This document shows, one piece after another, positions 38,408-48,004 of a stretch of 64,000 nt of DNA. The stretch's first letter is position 1. Each line of letters opens with the position of its first letter. Where the stretch lies: assembly GCF_014203275.1 (NCBI RefSeq), contig NZ_JACHIP010000001.1:496001-560000 (forward strand), read 5' to 3'. A program made the translations under genes and the position numbers. The DNA comes from Granulicella aggregans. Its GTDB lineage: Bacteria; Acidobacteriota; Terriglobia; Terriglobales; Acidobacteriaceae. The notes beneath the pieces are model-generated. The model was not told the DNA's origin, did no database searches, and was given only the letters and a program-made list of their open reading frames with translations.

Positions 38408-40945
38408 TCATCGCTGCCACAAAATCTCCCCCGCCTCCAACGGCACCGAAGCCCCCGCAAAATACGGCACGACCCGGGGAATATAGGCCTCTACCGGCAG
38501 ATCCGCCGCCACCGATCCGGTAAACACCGTCGCCCCAACGCTTCCCGTTTCCTCACTCCGCGCCAGCAATACTGGCTGCACCGTTACCGCCCACCCCCGT
38601 GCTACATACACCTCCACCTTGAACGCATCCGAGCTCAACTCCCCGGCAAACACCTCGATCTTGAAGTCGTACCGAGTACCCACAGCCGTCATCTCAAAAG
38701 CCCCAAACCGCAGGCCCGCCCACTTCTTATCGATCTCACTCCGCCACGCCGCCATCCCCACCCCAATCGCCGAGCCATCCGCCGACCGCGACGCATAAGC
38801 CTTCGCCGCCGGAATGTAATGCTCCTCCGCATACTCGCGAATCGTCCTCGCTGCCGAGAACCGCTCCGTCATCTGCGCCATGCTCTCCCGCATCCGGGCC
38901 ACCCACCGAGCAGGCGGCGCGATGCCCTCTCTCGCATAAAAGTCCGCCGCAACCTCCGTCTCCAGCGTCCGGTACATCGCGTCCGCCTCAATCGCGTCCT
39001 GCTCTGCGATCACCGCCGGATCCTGGGAGTGCTCCTTGCCATCGCCCAGCGCCCAACCAACTGCGGAGTCATACGCCTCCGCCCACCAGCCATCAAGCTC
39101 CGATAGATTCAACCCGCCGTTCACCAGGATCTTCATCCCGCTTGTGCCCGAAGCCTCCCACGGCCGTCTCGGCGTGTTGACCCACAGGTCGATCCCCTGA
39201 ACCATCTCCTTGGCCACGCGCATGTCGTAGTCACTCAGAAACACGATCTTCGTCCGCGCGTCCTCGCGCTTCAGAAACTTGTTCCACTTCTCGATCAGCG
39301 CCTGCCCCGCCATGTCCGCCGGATGCGCCTTGCCCGCCAGCACAAGCTGCATCGGCCGCTCTGGATTCGTCAGCAGCCGCAGCAGGCGTTCCGGATCATG
39401 CAGCAGCAAGTCCGGCCGCTTGTACGTCGCGAATCTCCGAGCAAATCCGATCGTCAGCACGTCCTCGCGGAAGATGAACGCCGCCATAGCCGGATCTTCG
39501 CCGTCCAGCGCAAGCTGCCGGGCATACCGTTCCCGCAGCCATGCCACCAGCCCCTTGCGGCACTCCGTCCGCATCGACCACAGGGCCTCGTCGCTCATGC
39601 CGCGTACATCATCCGCACTGCACGGGGTCCCCAGCCATCTGCCCTGACCGCACGCTCCGCTCCACAACTTGTCCGCCGCCTCAGACTCCCACGTCGGCAC
39701 ATGCACTCCGTTCGTCACCGAGCCAATCGGCACCTCCTCCTTCGGCCAGCGCAGAAACAGCGGCCCAAAGATCTCCCGGCTCACCTCGCCATGCAGCTTG
39801 CTTACCGCGTTCACCTGGCCGCTCCCGTGCATCGCCAGGTACGCCATGTTGAACGGCTCCTTCGAGTTCGGCGGCTCCGGAGCCCCGGTGTCTGCCCTAC
39901 CCATCTCCAGCAACTCGTTGATCGAGATCCCCAGCCGCGAAGCATACGTCGTCATATAGCGCCGAATCAGCTCCGGGTCGAAGCGATCGAACCCCGCCGC
40001 CACCGCCGTATGCGTCGTAAACAGGTTCCCCGCCCGCGTCACACTCAGCGCCACGTCAAACCCCACGCCGTGATCCTGCATATAACTCCGCGCCCGCTCC
40101 AGCACCGCAAACGCCGCATGACCCTCGTTCAGATGACACACCTCGGGCTGGATGCCAATCGCCCGCAGCAGCCGCCATCCACCAATCCCCAACACCAGCT
40201 CCTGCTTTAGCCGCATCTCCGCGTCGCCGCCGTACAACTGGCTAGTAACGCAGCGGTGCTCAGGAGCATTCGCAAAGTCGTTGCTGTCCAGCAGGTACAG
40301 CTTCCCCCGACCCACCGAGACCTCCCAGCAGCGCAGCCAGATCGTCACCCCTGGAATCGGCACCTTCAGCCTCAGCCACTCGCCATTCGCTCGCCGCAGT
40401 GGCCGAATCGGCAACTGCCCCGGATCGTTCACCGGGTACAGCGCCCGCTGCCGCCCCGCGCTGTCGAACTGCTGACGAAAGTATCCCTGCCCATATAGCA
40501 GGCCTACTCCTACTACGGGAACACCAAGGTCGCTGGCCGCCTTCATCTGGTCGCCTGCGACATTGCCCAGGCCGCCTGAATAAATGGGCAGAGCCTCACT
40601 CAACATGAACTCCATGCTGAAGTACGCTACCGCCTTCAACCCCGAATCTTTATGCGTCTTCTGAAACCAGGCATCTCCCGCATACGCTGCCCGGGTGCCC
40701 GCCAGCACCTCGGCCAGCCGCCCCGAGAACTCCGGCTCGCCAAGAGCCGCCGTAATCGTCTCCTTCGAAACCGTCTGCAGGATCACCCATGGATCTTGCG
40801 TCGTCTCCCACAACTCCGCGTCCAACCGCTCCCAAAGCTCGTCCGACGCCCGACTCCACGACCAGTGCAGGTTCAGCGCCAAGTCCTTTAGATCCCCAAA
40901 TCCCTTGCGTTCCAAATCCCCGTTCACGCCTTCGTTCGTCTTCAC
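38408..40945 (-). CDS. glgP: Alpha-glucan (glycogen) phosphorylase, GT35
   Basis: 845 residues. Releases glucose-1-phosphate from glycogen or maltodextrin using PLP. This is the archaeal/actinobacterial-like subgroup: the N-terminal DUF3417 domain (DLKDLALNLHWSWS) precedes VAYFSMEFMLSEALPIYSGGLGNVAGD. Further motifs are HLNEGHAAFAVLER, TTHTAVAAGFDRF, GSVTNGVHVPTW, IGFARRFATYKRP, and the PLP lysine in EASGTSGMKILVNGG. The C-terminal ~130 residues form a beta-rich domain (AGLRFGAFEMTAVG). Single gene; no other glycogen gene nearby. Confidence 0.95.
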   Translation of the reverse strand: MKTNEGVNGDLERKGFGDLKDLALNLHWSWSRASDELWERLDAELWETTQDPWVILQTVSKETITAALGEPEFSGRLAEVLAGTRAAYAGDAWFQKTHKDSGLKAVAYFSMEFMLSEALPIYSGGLGNVAGDQMKAASDLGVPVVGVGLLYGQGYFRQQFDSAGRQRALYPVNDPGQLPIRPLRRANGEWLRLKVPIPGVTIWLRCWEVSVGRGKLYLLDSNDFANAPEHRCVTSQLYGGDAEMRLKQELVLGIGGWRLLRAIGIQPEVCHLNEGHAAFAVLERARSYMQDHGVGFDVALSVTRAGNLFTTHTAVAAGFDRFDPELIRRYMTTYASRLGISINELLEMGRADTGAPEPPNSKEPFNMAYLAMHGSGQVNAVSKLHGEVSREIFGPLFLRWPKEEVPIGSVTNGVHVPTWESEAADKLWSGACGQGRWLGTPCSADDVRGMSDEALWSMRTECRKGLVAWLRERYARQLALDGEDPAMAAFIFREDVLTIGFARRFATYKRPDLLLHDPERLLRLLTNPERPMQLVLAGKAHPADMAGQALIEKWNKFLKREDARTKIVFLSDYDMRVAKEMVQGIDLWVNTPRRPWEASGTSGMKILVNGGLNLSELDGWWAEAYDSAVGWALGDGKEHSQDPAVIAEQDAIEADAMYRTLETEVAADFYAREGIAPPARWVARMRESMAQMTERFSAARTIREYAEEHYIPAAKAYASRSADGSAIGVGMAAWRSEIDKKWAGLRFGAFEMTAVGTRYDFKIEVFAGELSSDAFKVEVYVARGWAVTVQPVLLARSEETGSVGATVFTGSVAADLPVEAYIPRVVPYFAGASVPLEAGEILWQR

Positions 40946-40981
40946 ACACCCTCACAATCGCTACAGTTGGAACCCAAAACC

Positions 40982-41030
40982 CGTCATCTCGACCGGAGCC
41001 GCGCGGGCCCATCGCGCGGCGTAGTGGATT
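40982..41030 (+). repeat. Repeat family A copy, decayed 3' end
   Basis: CGTCATCTCGACCGGAGCC, inner stem GCCGCGCG-ggcccat-CGCGCGGC, then GTAGTGGATTTAGCC in place of the usual AGTGGAGAGACCC end. It is in the 233-bp divergent spacer between glgP and the CDF gene. Confidence 0.75.
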
Positions 41031-41178
41031 TAGCCTTTGTACTTCGCGCGACTCTATGGCCTCACCTTGTCTCTCGCCTCGCACATGACCGATACTACGG
41101 CCGATTCGGTCCGGTAAATAACAATACAGACCGGACGCCGACTTCTGCCCGGAACTTTTGACCCTGTAACATCGAGCT

Positions 41179-42702
41179 ATGGAAGTGGCTGCGCCGGACA
41201 AACTCGCGCCGAAGCCCCCGGCAACTTCGCCGGACTCCGAACGCGCGTCCCACAAGCGCTCCGCCGCCCTGGCCTCGGTCATCGCCGCCCTCGGCATCAC
41301 CATCCTCAAGCTCGTCACCGGCCTGCTAACCGGCTCGCTCGGCATGTTGTCCGAAGCCGCCCACTCCGGCATCGACTGCGTCGCCGCCGCGCTCACCCTC
41401 TTCTCCGTCCAGGTCTCCGACCGCCCCGCCGACGCCGACCACAACTACGGCCACGGCAAGGTCGAAAGCCTCTCCGCCTTCGTCGAGACCGGCCTCATGC
41501 TCGCCTCCTGCCTCTGGATCATCGCCGAGGCCCTCCGCCGCATCATCGCCCGCGAGCATCTCGCCGTAACCCTCTCCATCTGGCCCTTCCTGGTCCTCAT
41601 CCTCTCCATCGCGGTCGACTTCACCCGCTCCCGCAACCTACGCAAGGTCGCCCGCCAGTACGGCAGCGAGGCCCTCGAAGCTGACGCGCTCCACTTCGGC
41701 ACCGATATCTGGTCCTCCTTTGCCGTCCTGCTAGGCCTCGCCGCAACCGCAGCCGGTGAGCACTATCACCTCCCCTGGCTCGAGTTCGCCGACCCCATCG
41801 CCGCCCTCGTCGTCTCCGTCATCATCGCCAAGGTCTGCTGGCACCTGGCGACGCAAACCGTCGATGCCCTGCTCGACGCCACCCCCGCCGATGCCAGCGG
41901 ACAGACCCGCCGCGAGGTCCGCGACGGACTCATCCGCGACCTCGCCGCCATCGACGGCGTCCTCACCGTCGACCGTGTCCGCACCCGCCGCTCCGGCTCC
42001 AGCTACTTCGCCGACCTCACTCTTGGCATGCCCCGCAACCTCACCTTCCAGCGGTCGGAGCAGATCACCATGGCCGCGACCGAAGCCGTCCAGCGCGTCC
42101 TTCCCGGTGCTGACGTCGTCGTTCACTCCGTCCCCACCGCCTCGCTCGCAGAGAGCGTCCACGATCGCATCCGCGCGGTCGCCGCCCGTGCCAATCTGAA
42201 CATCCACGACGTCAGCGTACAGCAATACGACGGCGCACTCCGCGTCGAACAGCACCTCGAAGTCGACGAGACCATGACCCTCTCCGCCGCCCACGCCCTC
42301 GTCACCCAACTGGAAGCCGAGATGCGCAAGGAGATCCCAGCGATCGCCACCATCCTCACCCACATCGAAAGCGAGCCCGCCACCATCGAGCGGCCCGCCT
42401 CGCTCGACCGCGACCGCCTGCTCGAGAACCGCCTCCGCAACGTCGCCACCGAGTTCCCCGAGATCCTCGACGTTCACGACGTGATCGTCACCCGCCTAAG
42501 CGATAACTCGAGCCATGCTGACTCAGCGAGCCCCCATCCCGGCCGCCTTCAGGTCACCTGCCACTGCACCCTCCCGGACGACCTCCCTATGTCCCGTGTC
42601 CACACCATCATCACCGCGCTCGAAAACGCCTTCAAACTCGACTCCCCTGAGGTCAGCCGCCTCCTGATCCACCCCGAACCCGCCACCGACAACCAGCGTT
42701 GA
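41179..42702 (+). CDS. Cation diffusion facilitator transporter with extended C-terminus
   Basis: 507 residues, much longer than typical CDF proteins (~300). Six membrane helices lie at ~28-215. The transport site is HSGID (His62/Asp66) in helix 2 and HFGTD (His172/Asp176) in helix 5, a His-Asp/His-Asp set expected for zinc or a similar divalent metal. The cytoplasmic part seems to hold three successive ferredoxin-like dimerisation units: ~222-310 (IDGVLTVDRVRTRRSGSSYFADL), ~312-397 (NIHDVSVQQYDGALRVEQHLEV), and ~405-500 (ILDVHDVIVTRL, LQVTCHCTLPDDL). Probably a metal/proton antiporter of the inner membrane. Metal identity is inference. Confidence 0.9.
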   Translation: MEVAAPDKLAPKPPATSPDSERASHKRSAALASVIAALGITILKLVTGLLTGSLGMLSEAAHSGIDCVAAALTLFSVQVSDRPADADHNYGHGKVESLSAFVETGLMLASCLWIIAEALRRIIAREHLAVTLSIWPFLVLILSIAVDFTRSRNLRKVARQYGSEALEADALHFGTDIWSSFAVLLGLAATAAGEHYHLPWLEFADPIAALVVSVIIAKVCWHLATQTVDALLDATPADASGQTRREVRDGLIRDLAAIDGVLTVDRVRTRRSGSSYFADLTLGMPRNLTFQRSEQITMAATEAVQRVLPGADVVVHSVPTASLAESVHDRIRAVAARANLNIHDVSVQQYDGALRVEQHLEVDETMTLSAAHALVTQLEAEMRKEIPAIATILTHIESEPATIERPASLDRDRLLENRLRNVATEFPEILDVHDVIVTRLSDNSSHADSASPHPGRLQVTCHCTLPDDLPMSRVHTIITALENAFKLDSPEVSRLLIHPEPATDNQR

Positions 42703-42725
42703 CACTGCCTCGCGCAGTCACAATC

Positions 42726-42755
42726 TGTGCCCCATATCTCGACTCTGAGATGTGA
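42726..42755 (+). repeat. Short family B-like element
   Basis: TGTGCCCCATATCTCGACTCTGAGATGTGAG: the TGTGCCCCAT start of family B, and a hairpin with imperfect ATCTC/GAGAT arms. It separates the CDF and PASTA genes. Confidence 0.5.
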
Positions 42756-42835
42756 GAATCCAAACCGGTCCCACAATCACCGCTTCACGATCTTCCCTCC
42801 ACCGCCTCACCCGGCACGATATCCTGATCCCGACC

Positions 42836-43756
42836 ATGCGTCGCTTCTTCAACATCGCTCTCGGCGCTCTCGCCATGATTGCCGTCGCCATGATCTCGGC
42901 CTTCATCACCATGCGCCTCGCCATCCACGGTCGCGAGGTAGAGGTTCCCAGCGTCTCAGGCCTCACCGTGGACGAAGCCCGTGCGCTCGCCGAAGGCCTA
43001 GGCCTCAACATGGACCTCGAGAGCCAGTTCTACTCGACCACGATTCCCTCCGGCCACATCCTCTCGCAGTCCCCCACGCCCGGCACCAAGGTCCGCCGCG
43101 ATTGGGTTCTGCGCGTTGCCGAGAGCATCGGCCCACAAAAGGTCTCCATCCCCAACGTAGTCGGCCAGACCGAACGCGAGGCCTCCGTCACCATCCGCCG
43201 CCTCTCCCTCAACCTCGGCACCATCGCCTACGTCCCATCGCCCGGCCCTCCCGGAATCGTCGTCTCGCAATCCCCCACGCCCGACGCCGCCGGCGTGGAC
43301 GGCCCCCGCATCAGCCTGCTAGTCAGCGAGGCAATCCCCACTCCTAAACCCCGCGTAGCCACCTTCGACGACGCCCCCGGCACAACCAGCTCCACCCAGC
43401 CTGCCTCCAGCGACGCTGACGCCAGCTCCTCGGCTTTGGCCGCATTAGAGCCCAACGCCGACGCCTACGTGATGCCCGACCTCATCGGCCTCACCCTCAC
43501 CGCAGCCTCGGCCCGCGTCTCTTCCATGGGCCTCAAGATCTACAGCATGAATGTCGTCCAGGGCAAGGTAAAATCCGTCGCACCTATTGGCGGCTTTTCA
43601 CCTGCGGCTCCCACTCTGAACGGTCAGCCAGCCCCCATCCGCCCGATCGCGCCGATAGCTCCTATCACGCCCATCGACACCGTGATCGCGCAAAAGCCCG
43701 CCGCCGGTGCCCGCGTCACCGTCAACGACAAGATCCAAGTCACCCTAAGCCATTAG
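42836..43756 (+). CDS. PASTA-domain membrane protein
   Basis: 306 residues from the ATG at 42836 (an ATG at 42752 is in frame but lies in a repeat). One membrane helix at residues ~5-30, then PASTA units: 'EVPSVSGLTVDEARALAEGLGL' with 'ILSQSPTPGTKVRRD', 'SIPNVVGQTEREASVTIRRLSL' with 'VVSQSPTPDAAG', and a third, interrupted one ('MPDLIGLTLTAASARVSSMGL' ... 'VIAQKPAAGARV'). A Ser/Thr/Ala linker and a Pro/Ile stretch (RPIAPIAPITPI) lie within. PASTA repeats bind peptidoglycan fragments and are usually fused to a Ser/Thr kinase; here no kinase is attached. It converges with rsmB, the stop codons being a few bp apart. Confidence 0.88.
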   Translation: MRRFFNIALGALAMIAVAMISAFITMRLAIHGREVEVPSVSGLTVDEARALAEGLGLNMDLESQFYSTTIPSGHILSQSPTPGTKVRRDWVLRVAESIGPQKVSIPNVVGQTEREASVTIRRLSLNLGTIAYVPSPGPPGIVVSQSPTPDAAGVDGPRISLLVSEAIPTPKPRVATFDDAPGTTSSTQPASSDADASSSALAALEPNADAYVMPDLIGLTLTAASARVSSMGLKIYSMNVVQGKVKSVAPIGGFSPAAPTLNGQPAPIRPIAPIAPITPIDTVIAQKPAAGARVTVNDKIQVTLSH

Positions 43757-45108
43757 ATGGCTCCAGAACGCTCCACCACCACTGCATAGAACCCATCGCA
43801 CCCATGCACCCCAGGCAGAGTCCTCAAAGCCCCATCCCGCACCACCGACCCTAATTCTCCCGAAACCACACCCGAATCAAGCAATGAACTTACCAACCCC
43901 TCCACCGCCACCCGCCTAAATCCGCTATCAGCGAGCACCGCCTCCACTACGCGCTCGTTCTCCTCCGGCTCCAGCGAGCAAGTCGAATACACCAGCCGCC
44001 CACCCTCAGCCAGCCGCGACAAGGCCCCCTTCAGAATCAGCTTCTGCCGGTCGGATTGTCTTAGAAACTCCTCAGGCTTGAGCCGATGCCGAATCTCCGG
44101 ATTCTCGGCCAGCGTCCCCGTCCCGCTGCAAGGCACATCGCACAGGATCAGATCGAACTTCTCGTCATTCTTCAGCACAGGAACCGCCGCATCGAGCACG
44201 AAGCACTTCACCTTCTCCGCCACGCTCGATCGCTTCATCCGGCTCTGCATCTGCGCCGTCCGCTTGGTGCTCACGTCGGTCGCAAAGATCTCCGCCTCTG
44301 GCTCCCGCAGCGCCAGAATCAGCGTCTTCCCTCCCGGAGCAGCGCAGCAGTCCCAAACCCGCTTCGCCCCCGGCACAGCCGCCGCCGCAAGCTCCGCCAC
44401 AAGCCGCGACCCATCATCCATCAGCGGAATCTCGCCGCCAACCTGCGCAAACATCGATCCCGCCGGATGCTCCAACTGATCCGCCTCGCAGATCTTCAAC
44501 GCCGCCTCACGCCCATACGCCGCGACCCACCGGTCCACCAGCCACTTCGGATGCCCGAGACGCTCCGCAAACGCAGCCGTCGATTCAAATATCCGGGCAC
44601 TCGGCTTCTGTGCAGAAGCCACCTTACGCAGGATCGCATTCACCATTCCTGTCGCATGCGGCTCACCCGCCGCGCGGCAAAGCTCGACACTCTCGCTCAA
44701 AGCCGCATGGGCCGGAATCCTATCCATGTGCAGCAACTGAAACGCGCCCATGCGCAGCGCCAGAGCCACCGGCTCCGCCAGCTTCTGATCGGGACGCTGA
44801 AGCAGCGTCTTGATCCGAGCATCGAGCGCAATCTGCCACCGAAGCACGCCCATCACCAGCGCGGTCGCAAGGTTCCTATCCTCGCCCGACAACCCATCCG
44901 TCAGCGCCGAGTGCAGCAGCTCATCGCTATGTCCCTTGTTCTGTCCCACCAGGGTCAAAATCTCGAACGCCGCCCGCCGCGCCGGCGTTACCTTAGCCAG
45001 CGCCTCCTCAGCCGAAAGCGTAGGCCCAGCACTAGCCGGTCTTCCCCTCACCGGCGGTTTTGGCTTCCCCACTCCCTTATCCCTAATCCCTTTTACCTGT
45101 TCTTTCAT
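43753..45108 (-). CDS. rsmB: 16S rRNA m5C967 methyltransferase (RsmB-like)
   Basis: 451 residues from the ATG at 45108. An N-terminal NusB-like helical domain (PARRAAFEILTLVG, HSDELLH, GVLRWQIALDARI) is followed by the RsmB/NOP2 catalytic domain: CCAAPGGKT for SAM binding, CDVPCSGTGTL with the releasing Cys, and YSTCSLEPEENE with the nucleophile Cys. It methylates C967 of 16S rRNA. The start overlaps the stop of fmt by 4 bp; the fmt-rsmB order is found in many bacteria. An ORF extension to 45222 is not needed. It overlaps the end of the convergent PASTA gene by 4 bp. Confidence 0.95.
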   Translation of the reverse strand: MKEQVKGIRDKGVGKPKPPVRGRPASAGPTLSAEEALAKVTPARRAAFEILTLVGQNKGHSDELLHSALTDGLSGEDRNLATALVMGVLRWQIALDARIKTLLQRPDQKLAEPVALALRMGAFQLLHMDRIPAHAALSESVELCRAAGEPHATGMVNAILRKVASAQKPSARIFESTAAFAERLGHPKWLVDRWVAAYGREAALKICEADQLEHPAGSMFAQVGGEIPLMDDGSRLVAELAAAAVPGAKRVWDCCAAPGGKTLILALREPEAEIFATDVSTKRTAQMQSRMKRSSVAEKVKCFVLDAAVPVLKNDEKFDLILCDVPCSGTGTLAENPEIRHRLKPEEFLRQSDRQKLILKGALSRLAEGGRLVYSTCSLEPEENERVVEAVLADSGFRRVAVEGLVSSLLDSGVVSGELGSVVRDGALRTLPGVHGCDGFYAVVVERSGAI

Positions 45109-46034
45109 CCCAGCCGCTCGCCACTCTTCACCTGGTATCCGCGCAGAAACTCCGCCGCCGCCATCCGTTTCTTGCCTTCCATCTGCACCTCGACCAGCTC
45201 CAGCGCCGAGCCTTCGCCGCATCCAACCATCAACCGATCACCATCCACAAGCAGCTCCCCCGCCGCAGTACCGCCGCCTTCAAAGACCTTCATCTTATGC
45301 ACAATCAATTTCTTTCCCCGCAAAGTCGTATGCGCTCCCGGCCACGGCTGAAATCCACGCCACCGATCGTAACTCTGCCTCGCCGTCCGCGAGAAATCGA
45401 TCAGTCCATCCTCGCGCGTCAATATCGGTGCAAGCGTCGCCAACGAGTGGTCCTGCTCCACCGGCGTCACGCTGCCATCCTCCAACCCCGCCAGCGTCTC
45501 GACCATCAACTCCGCCCCGATCGCCGCCAGCGAGACAAACAAGTCTTCCGAAGTCTCTTCCTCAGCCACCGGCACCGTCCGCGCCAGCAGCATCGGCCCG
45601 GTATCGAGCCCCGCCTCCAGCACCATCGTCGTCACGCCCGTCACCAACTCGCCGTTCGCCACCGCCCACTGAATCGGGGCGGCACCTCTGTACTTCGGCA
45701 ACAAAGACCCATGCAGATTGATGTTCCCGAACCGCGGCAGTTCCAGCATCCACTGCGGAATGATCCGGCCATAGGCCACGACAAGAATCGCGTCCGGAGC
45801 AATCGATTCCAGCCGCTCTCGAAGCTCCAAATTGTTCTTAATCTTGTCCGGCTGAGTCACCGCGATCCCGAGCGCAAGCGCCGTCTGCTTGACCGGCGAA
45901 AGATGCACCTCCAGCCCACGCCCTGCCGCGCGATCCGGCTGCGTCACCACCAGCGCAACCTCGTGGCCGGCGGCGATCACCGCCTCCAGCACCGGTACCG
46001 CGAACGCCGGCGTCCCACAAAATACGAGCTTCAA
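45105..46034 (-). CDS. fmt: Methionyl-tRNA formyltransferase
   Basis: 309 residues. Formylates initiator Met-tRNA with 10-formyl-THF. Motifs: VFCGTPAFAVPVLEA at the start, VVTQPDRAAGRG, ILVVAYGRIIPQ, NLHGSLLPKYRGAAPIQWA containing the catalytic His, and TGVTTMVLEAGLDTGPML. The C-terminal OB-type domain follows (WPGAHTTLRGKKLIV). Located 52 bp downstream of def and coupled to rsmB. Confidence 0.97.
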   Translation of the reverse strand: MKLVFCGTPAFAVPVLEAVIAAGHEVALVVTQPDRAAGRGLEVHLSPVKQTALALGIAVTQPDKIKNNLELRERLESIAPDAILVVAYGRIIPQWMLELPRFGNINLHGSLLPKYRGAAPIQWAVANGELVTGVTTMVLEAGLDTGPMLLARTVPVAEEETSEDLFVSLAAIGAELMVETLAGLEDGSVTPVEQDHSLATLAPILTREDGLIDFSRTARQSYDRWRGFQPWPGAHTTLRGKKLIVHKMKVFEGGGTAAGELLVDGDRLMVGCGEGSALELVEVQMEGKKRMAAAEFLRGYQVKSGERLG

Positions 46035-46086
46035 GGTCTCACCGCTCTCTCTACACCCTGAACCCTACACCCTAAACCTTGCCCCA

Positions 46087-46629
46087 CTACCACTCGCCAT
46101 TCTTCTGCATCTTCTTGATCTTCCGCAGTACCAACTCGCGCTTCAACCGACTCAGATGGTCGATAAACAAGACCCCATTCAAATGGTCGATCTCATGCTG
46201 CATACACCGCCCCAGCAGCTCCGTCCCTTCAATCTCGAAGGTCTTCCCATCCGCATCCTGAGCTCTTACTTTCACCCACTCGGCGCGACTCACCTTCTCG
46301 CGAATATCGGGCAGGCTCAGGCATCCCTCTTCTTCAAGCTGCTTGCCCGTGCGATCGACGATCTCCGGATTGATCAACACGATCTTGTCCTTCGGGTTCT
46401 TCTTGAAGCTGACGTCGATCACGGTAATCCGCTTCGAGATATTGATCTGCGGTGCAGCCAGCCCAATCCCTTGCGCGATGTACATCGACTCGAACATCTC
46501 GTTGACCAGTGTCTTCAACGCAGCGTCGAAGACCGTCACCTCTTCGCCGCGCTTCGCCAGCACGGGGTCGGGATACTTCACCACCTCATGAATCTTCACC
46601 GGATTCTTCGCCATCTTCTTCGTCGTCAC
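46087..46629 (-). CDS. def: Peptide deformylase
   Basis: 180 residues. Removes the N-formyl group from nascent proteins. All three motifs are present: GIGLAAPQ (I), EEGCLSLPD (II, metal Cys) and QHEIDHLNG (III, the two metal His and the catalytic Glu). The second ATG (MAKNPVKIHEV) is an alternative start. It lies 1 bp after aroC's stop, in front of fmt. Confidence 0.97.
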   Translation of the reverse strand: MTTKKMAKNPVKIHEVVKYPDPVLAKRGEEVTVFDAALKTLVNEMFESMYIAQGIGLAAPQINISKRITVIDVSFKKNPKDKIVLINPEIVDRTGKQLEEEGCLSLPDIREKVSRAEWVKVRAQDADGKTFEIEGTELLGRCMQHEIDHLNGVLFIDHLSRLKRELVLRKIKKMQKNGEW

Positions 46630-46630
46630 T

Positions 46631-47809
46631 TTAGAAATTCCGTATCTGTTCGCAATACCCGTCGTAGTTCCGCTTCAACTCCCGCAGCGAATCCCCACCA
46701 AACTTATCAATCACCAGCCGAGCAATCGTCAGCGCAACCATCGCCTCCGCCGCCACTCCCGCCGCCGGCACCACACAAACATCGCTGCGTTCATACGCCG
46801 CCTTGGTCGCCTCGCGCGTCTCGAAGCTCACCGAAGCCAGCGGCCGCCGCAGCGTCGAGATCGGCTTCAGATATCCACGCACCACAACATCCTCGCCATT
46901 CGAGATCCCACCTTCGATCCCGCCAGCATTGTTCTTCTCCCGCGAGAACTTGGTGAACGCCTCATCCGCCCCCTCATACGCAATCGCATCATGCACGGTC
47001 GACCCCATCGACTCCGCCGCCGTCACTCCGCGGCCAAGCTCCACAGCCTTCACCGCCTGCAGACTCATCACCGCCTGCGCCAGCAACCCATCCATACGCT
47101 CGTCCCAATTGACGTGCGTTCCGACACCGGGAGCCAGCCCATGCACAACAACCTCAAACACGCCGCCAACCGTATCGCCCGTCCGCAGCGCGACATCCAC
47201 CTCGGCCTTCATCCGAGCTTCAGCCTCGGCGTCAACGCAGTTCAAGAAGACCTCTTCCTTCGCATTTGCCGCCGCAATCTCCGCCCACGAAGCATCGCGG
47301 CCTAACTCCGCCTTACCCACGCGGATCACATGCGACCCAACCTCAATCCCCAGCGATTTCAGCAAGAGTTTCGCCAGCGCCCCGCAGGCGACCCGGGCCG
47401 CGCTCTCCCGAGCCGAAGCCCGCTCCAGCACATACCGCGCATCCTTGAAGTCGTACTTCAGAGCCCCCGCAAGGTCCGCGTGTCCCGGCCTCGGCGAAGC
47501 CACGGCCTTATGCTTCTCCGCGTCGCCCGTCTCGACCGGCAGAATCTCCGTCCAGTTCTTCCAGTCGTTATTGGCAAGCGTCATCGCCACCGGCGACCCG
47601 ATCGTCTTGCCATGCCGTACGCCGCTCAAAATGTGCGCCGAGTCCCGCTCGATCCGCATCCTTCCGCCGCGCCCATACCCCTGCTGCCGCCGCCAAAGCT
47701 CGCGGTCCACAAACTCCTGCGCCACCGGAATCCCAGCCGGCAGCCCACTCACCAACGCCACCAGGCTCTCCCCGTGGCTCTCTCCCGCAGTCGAAAAACG
47801 AAGCATCAA
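46631..47809 (-). CDS. aroC: Chorismate synthase
   Basis: 392 residues. Last step of the shikimate pathway, needing reduced FMN. Motifs: FSTAGESHGESLVALVSGLPAG in segments (AGESHGESL), RRQQGYGRGGRM, ILSGVRHGKTIGSPVAM, SPRPGHADLAGALKY, RASARESAARVA, NNAGGIEGGISNGEDV, and STLRRPLASV. The CDS starts the aroC-def-fmt-rsmB group. The spacer upstream (47810-48004) contains repeat family C. Confidence 0.97.
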   Translation of the reverse strand: MMLRFSTAGESHGESLVALVSGLPAGIPVAQEFVDRELWRRQQGYGRGGRMRIERDSAHILSGVRHGKTIGSPVAMTLANNDWKNWTEILPVETGDAEKHKAVASPRPGHADLAGALKYDFKDARYVLERASARESAARVACGALAKLLLKSLGIEVGSHVIRVGKAELGRDASWAEIAAANAKEEVFLNCVDAEAEARMKAEVDVALRTGDTVGGVFEVVVHGLAPGVGTHVNWDERMDGLLAQAVMSLQAVKAVELGRGVTAAESMGSTVHDAIAYEGADEAFTKFSREKNNAGGIEGGISNGEDVVVRGYLKPISTLRRPLASVSFETREATKAAYERSDVCVVPAAGVAAEAMVALTIARLVIDKFGGDSLRELKRNYDGYCEQIRNF

Positions 47810-47925
47810 TCTCTCTTATCCCGCCCGCCAGCCGTGCCGGCAAGCCAACCCCAAACTTCAATTGTAACGATAATTTCTGCACACGAAGTCGTTTGCTCGC
47901 AGGCAAGATTCCTTTTGCTTCCAGG

Positions 47926-48000
47926 TAAGCCAAGGCTTTAGCCTTGGCATTTCAACGAGCGAAGAGAGCGGGCTTTAGCCCTTGGGGTAAGTCTTCGGTC
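47926..48000 (+). repeat. Repeat family C: tandem CTTTAG hairpins
   Basis: Two successive hairpins share a TTTA loop: GCCAAGGC-ttta-GCCTTGGC (47929-47948) and GGGC-ttta-GCCC (47970-47981), joined by ATTTCAACGAGCGAAGAG and followed by TTGGGGTAAGTCTTCGGTC. It is located between the 3' end of the deacetylase gene and the start of aroC. Only one copy is in the window; it is listed as a repeat because of its two-hairpin structure. Confidence 0.6.
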
Positions 48001-48004
48001 GCCA

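Noticed and set aside
47926-48000. Tandem hairpins as a CRISPR array
   Set aside because: Only two different hairpins with no regular spacers and no identical repeats.
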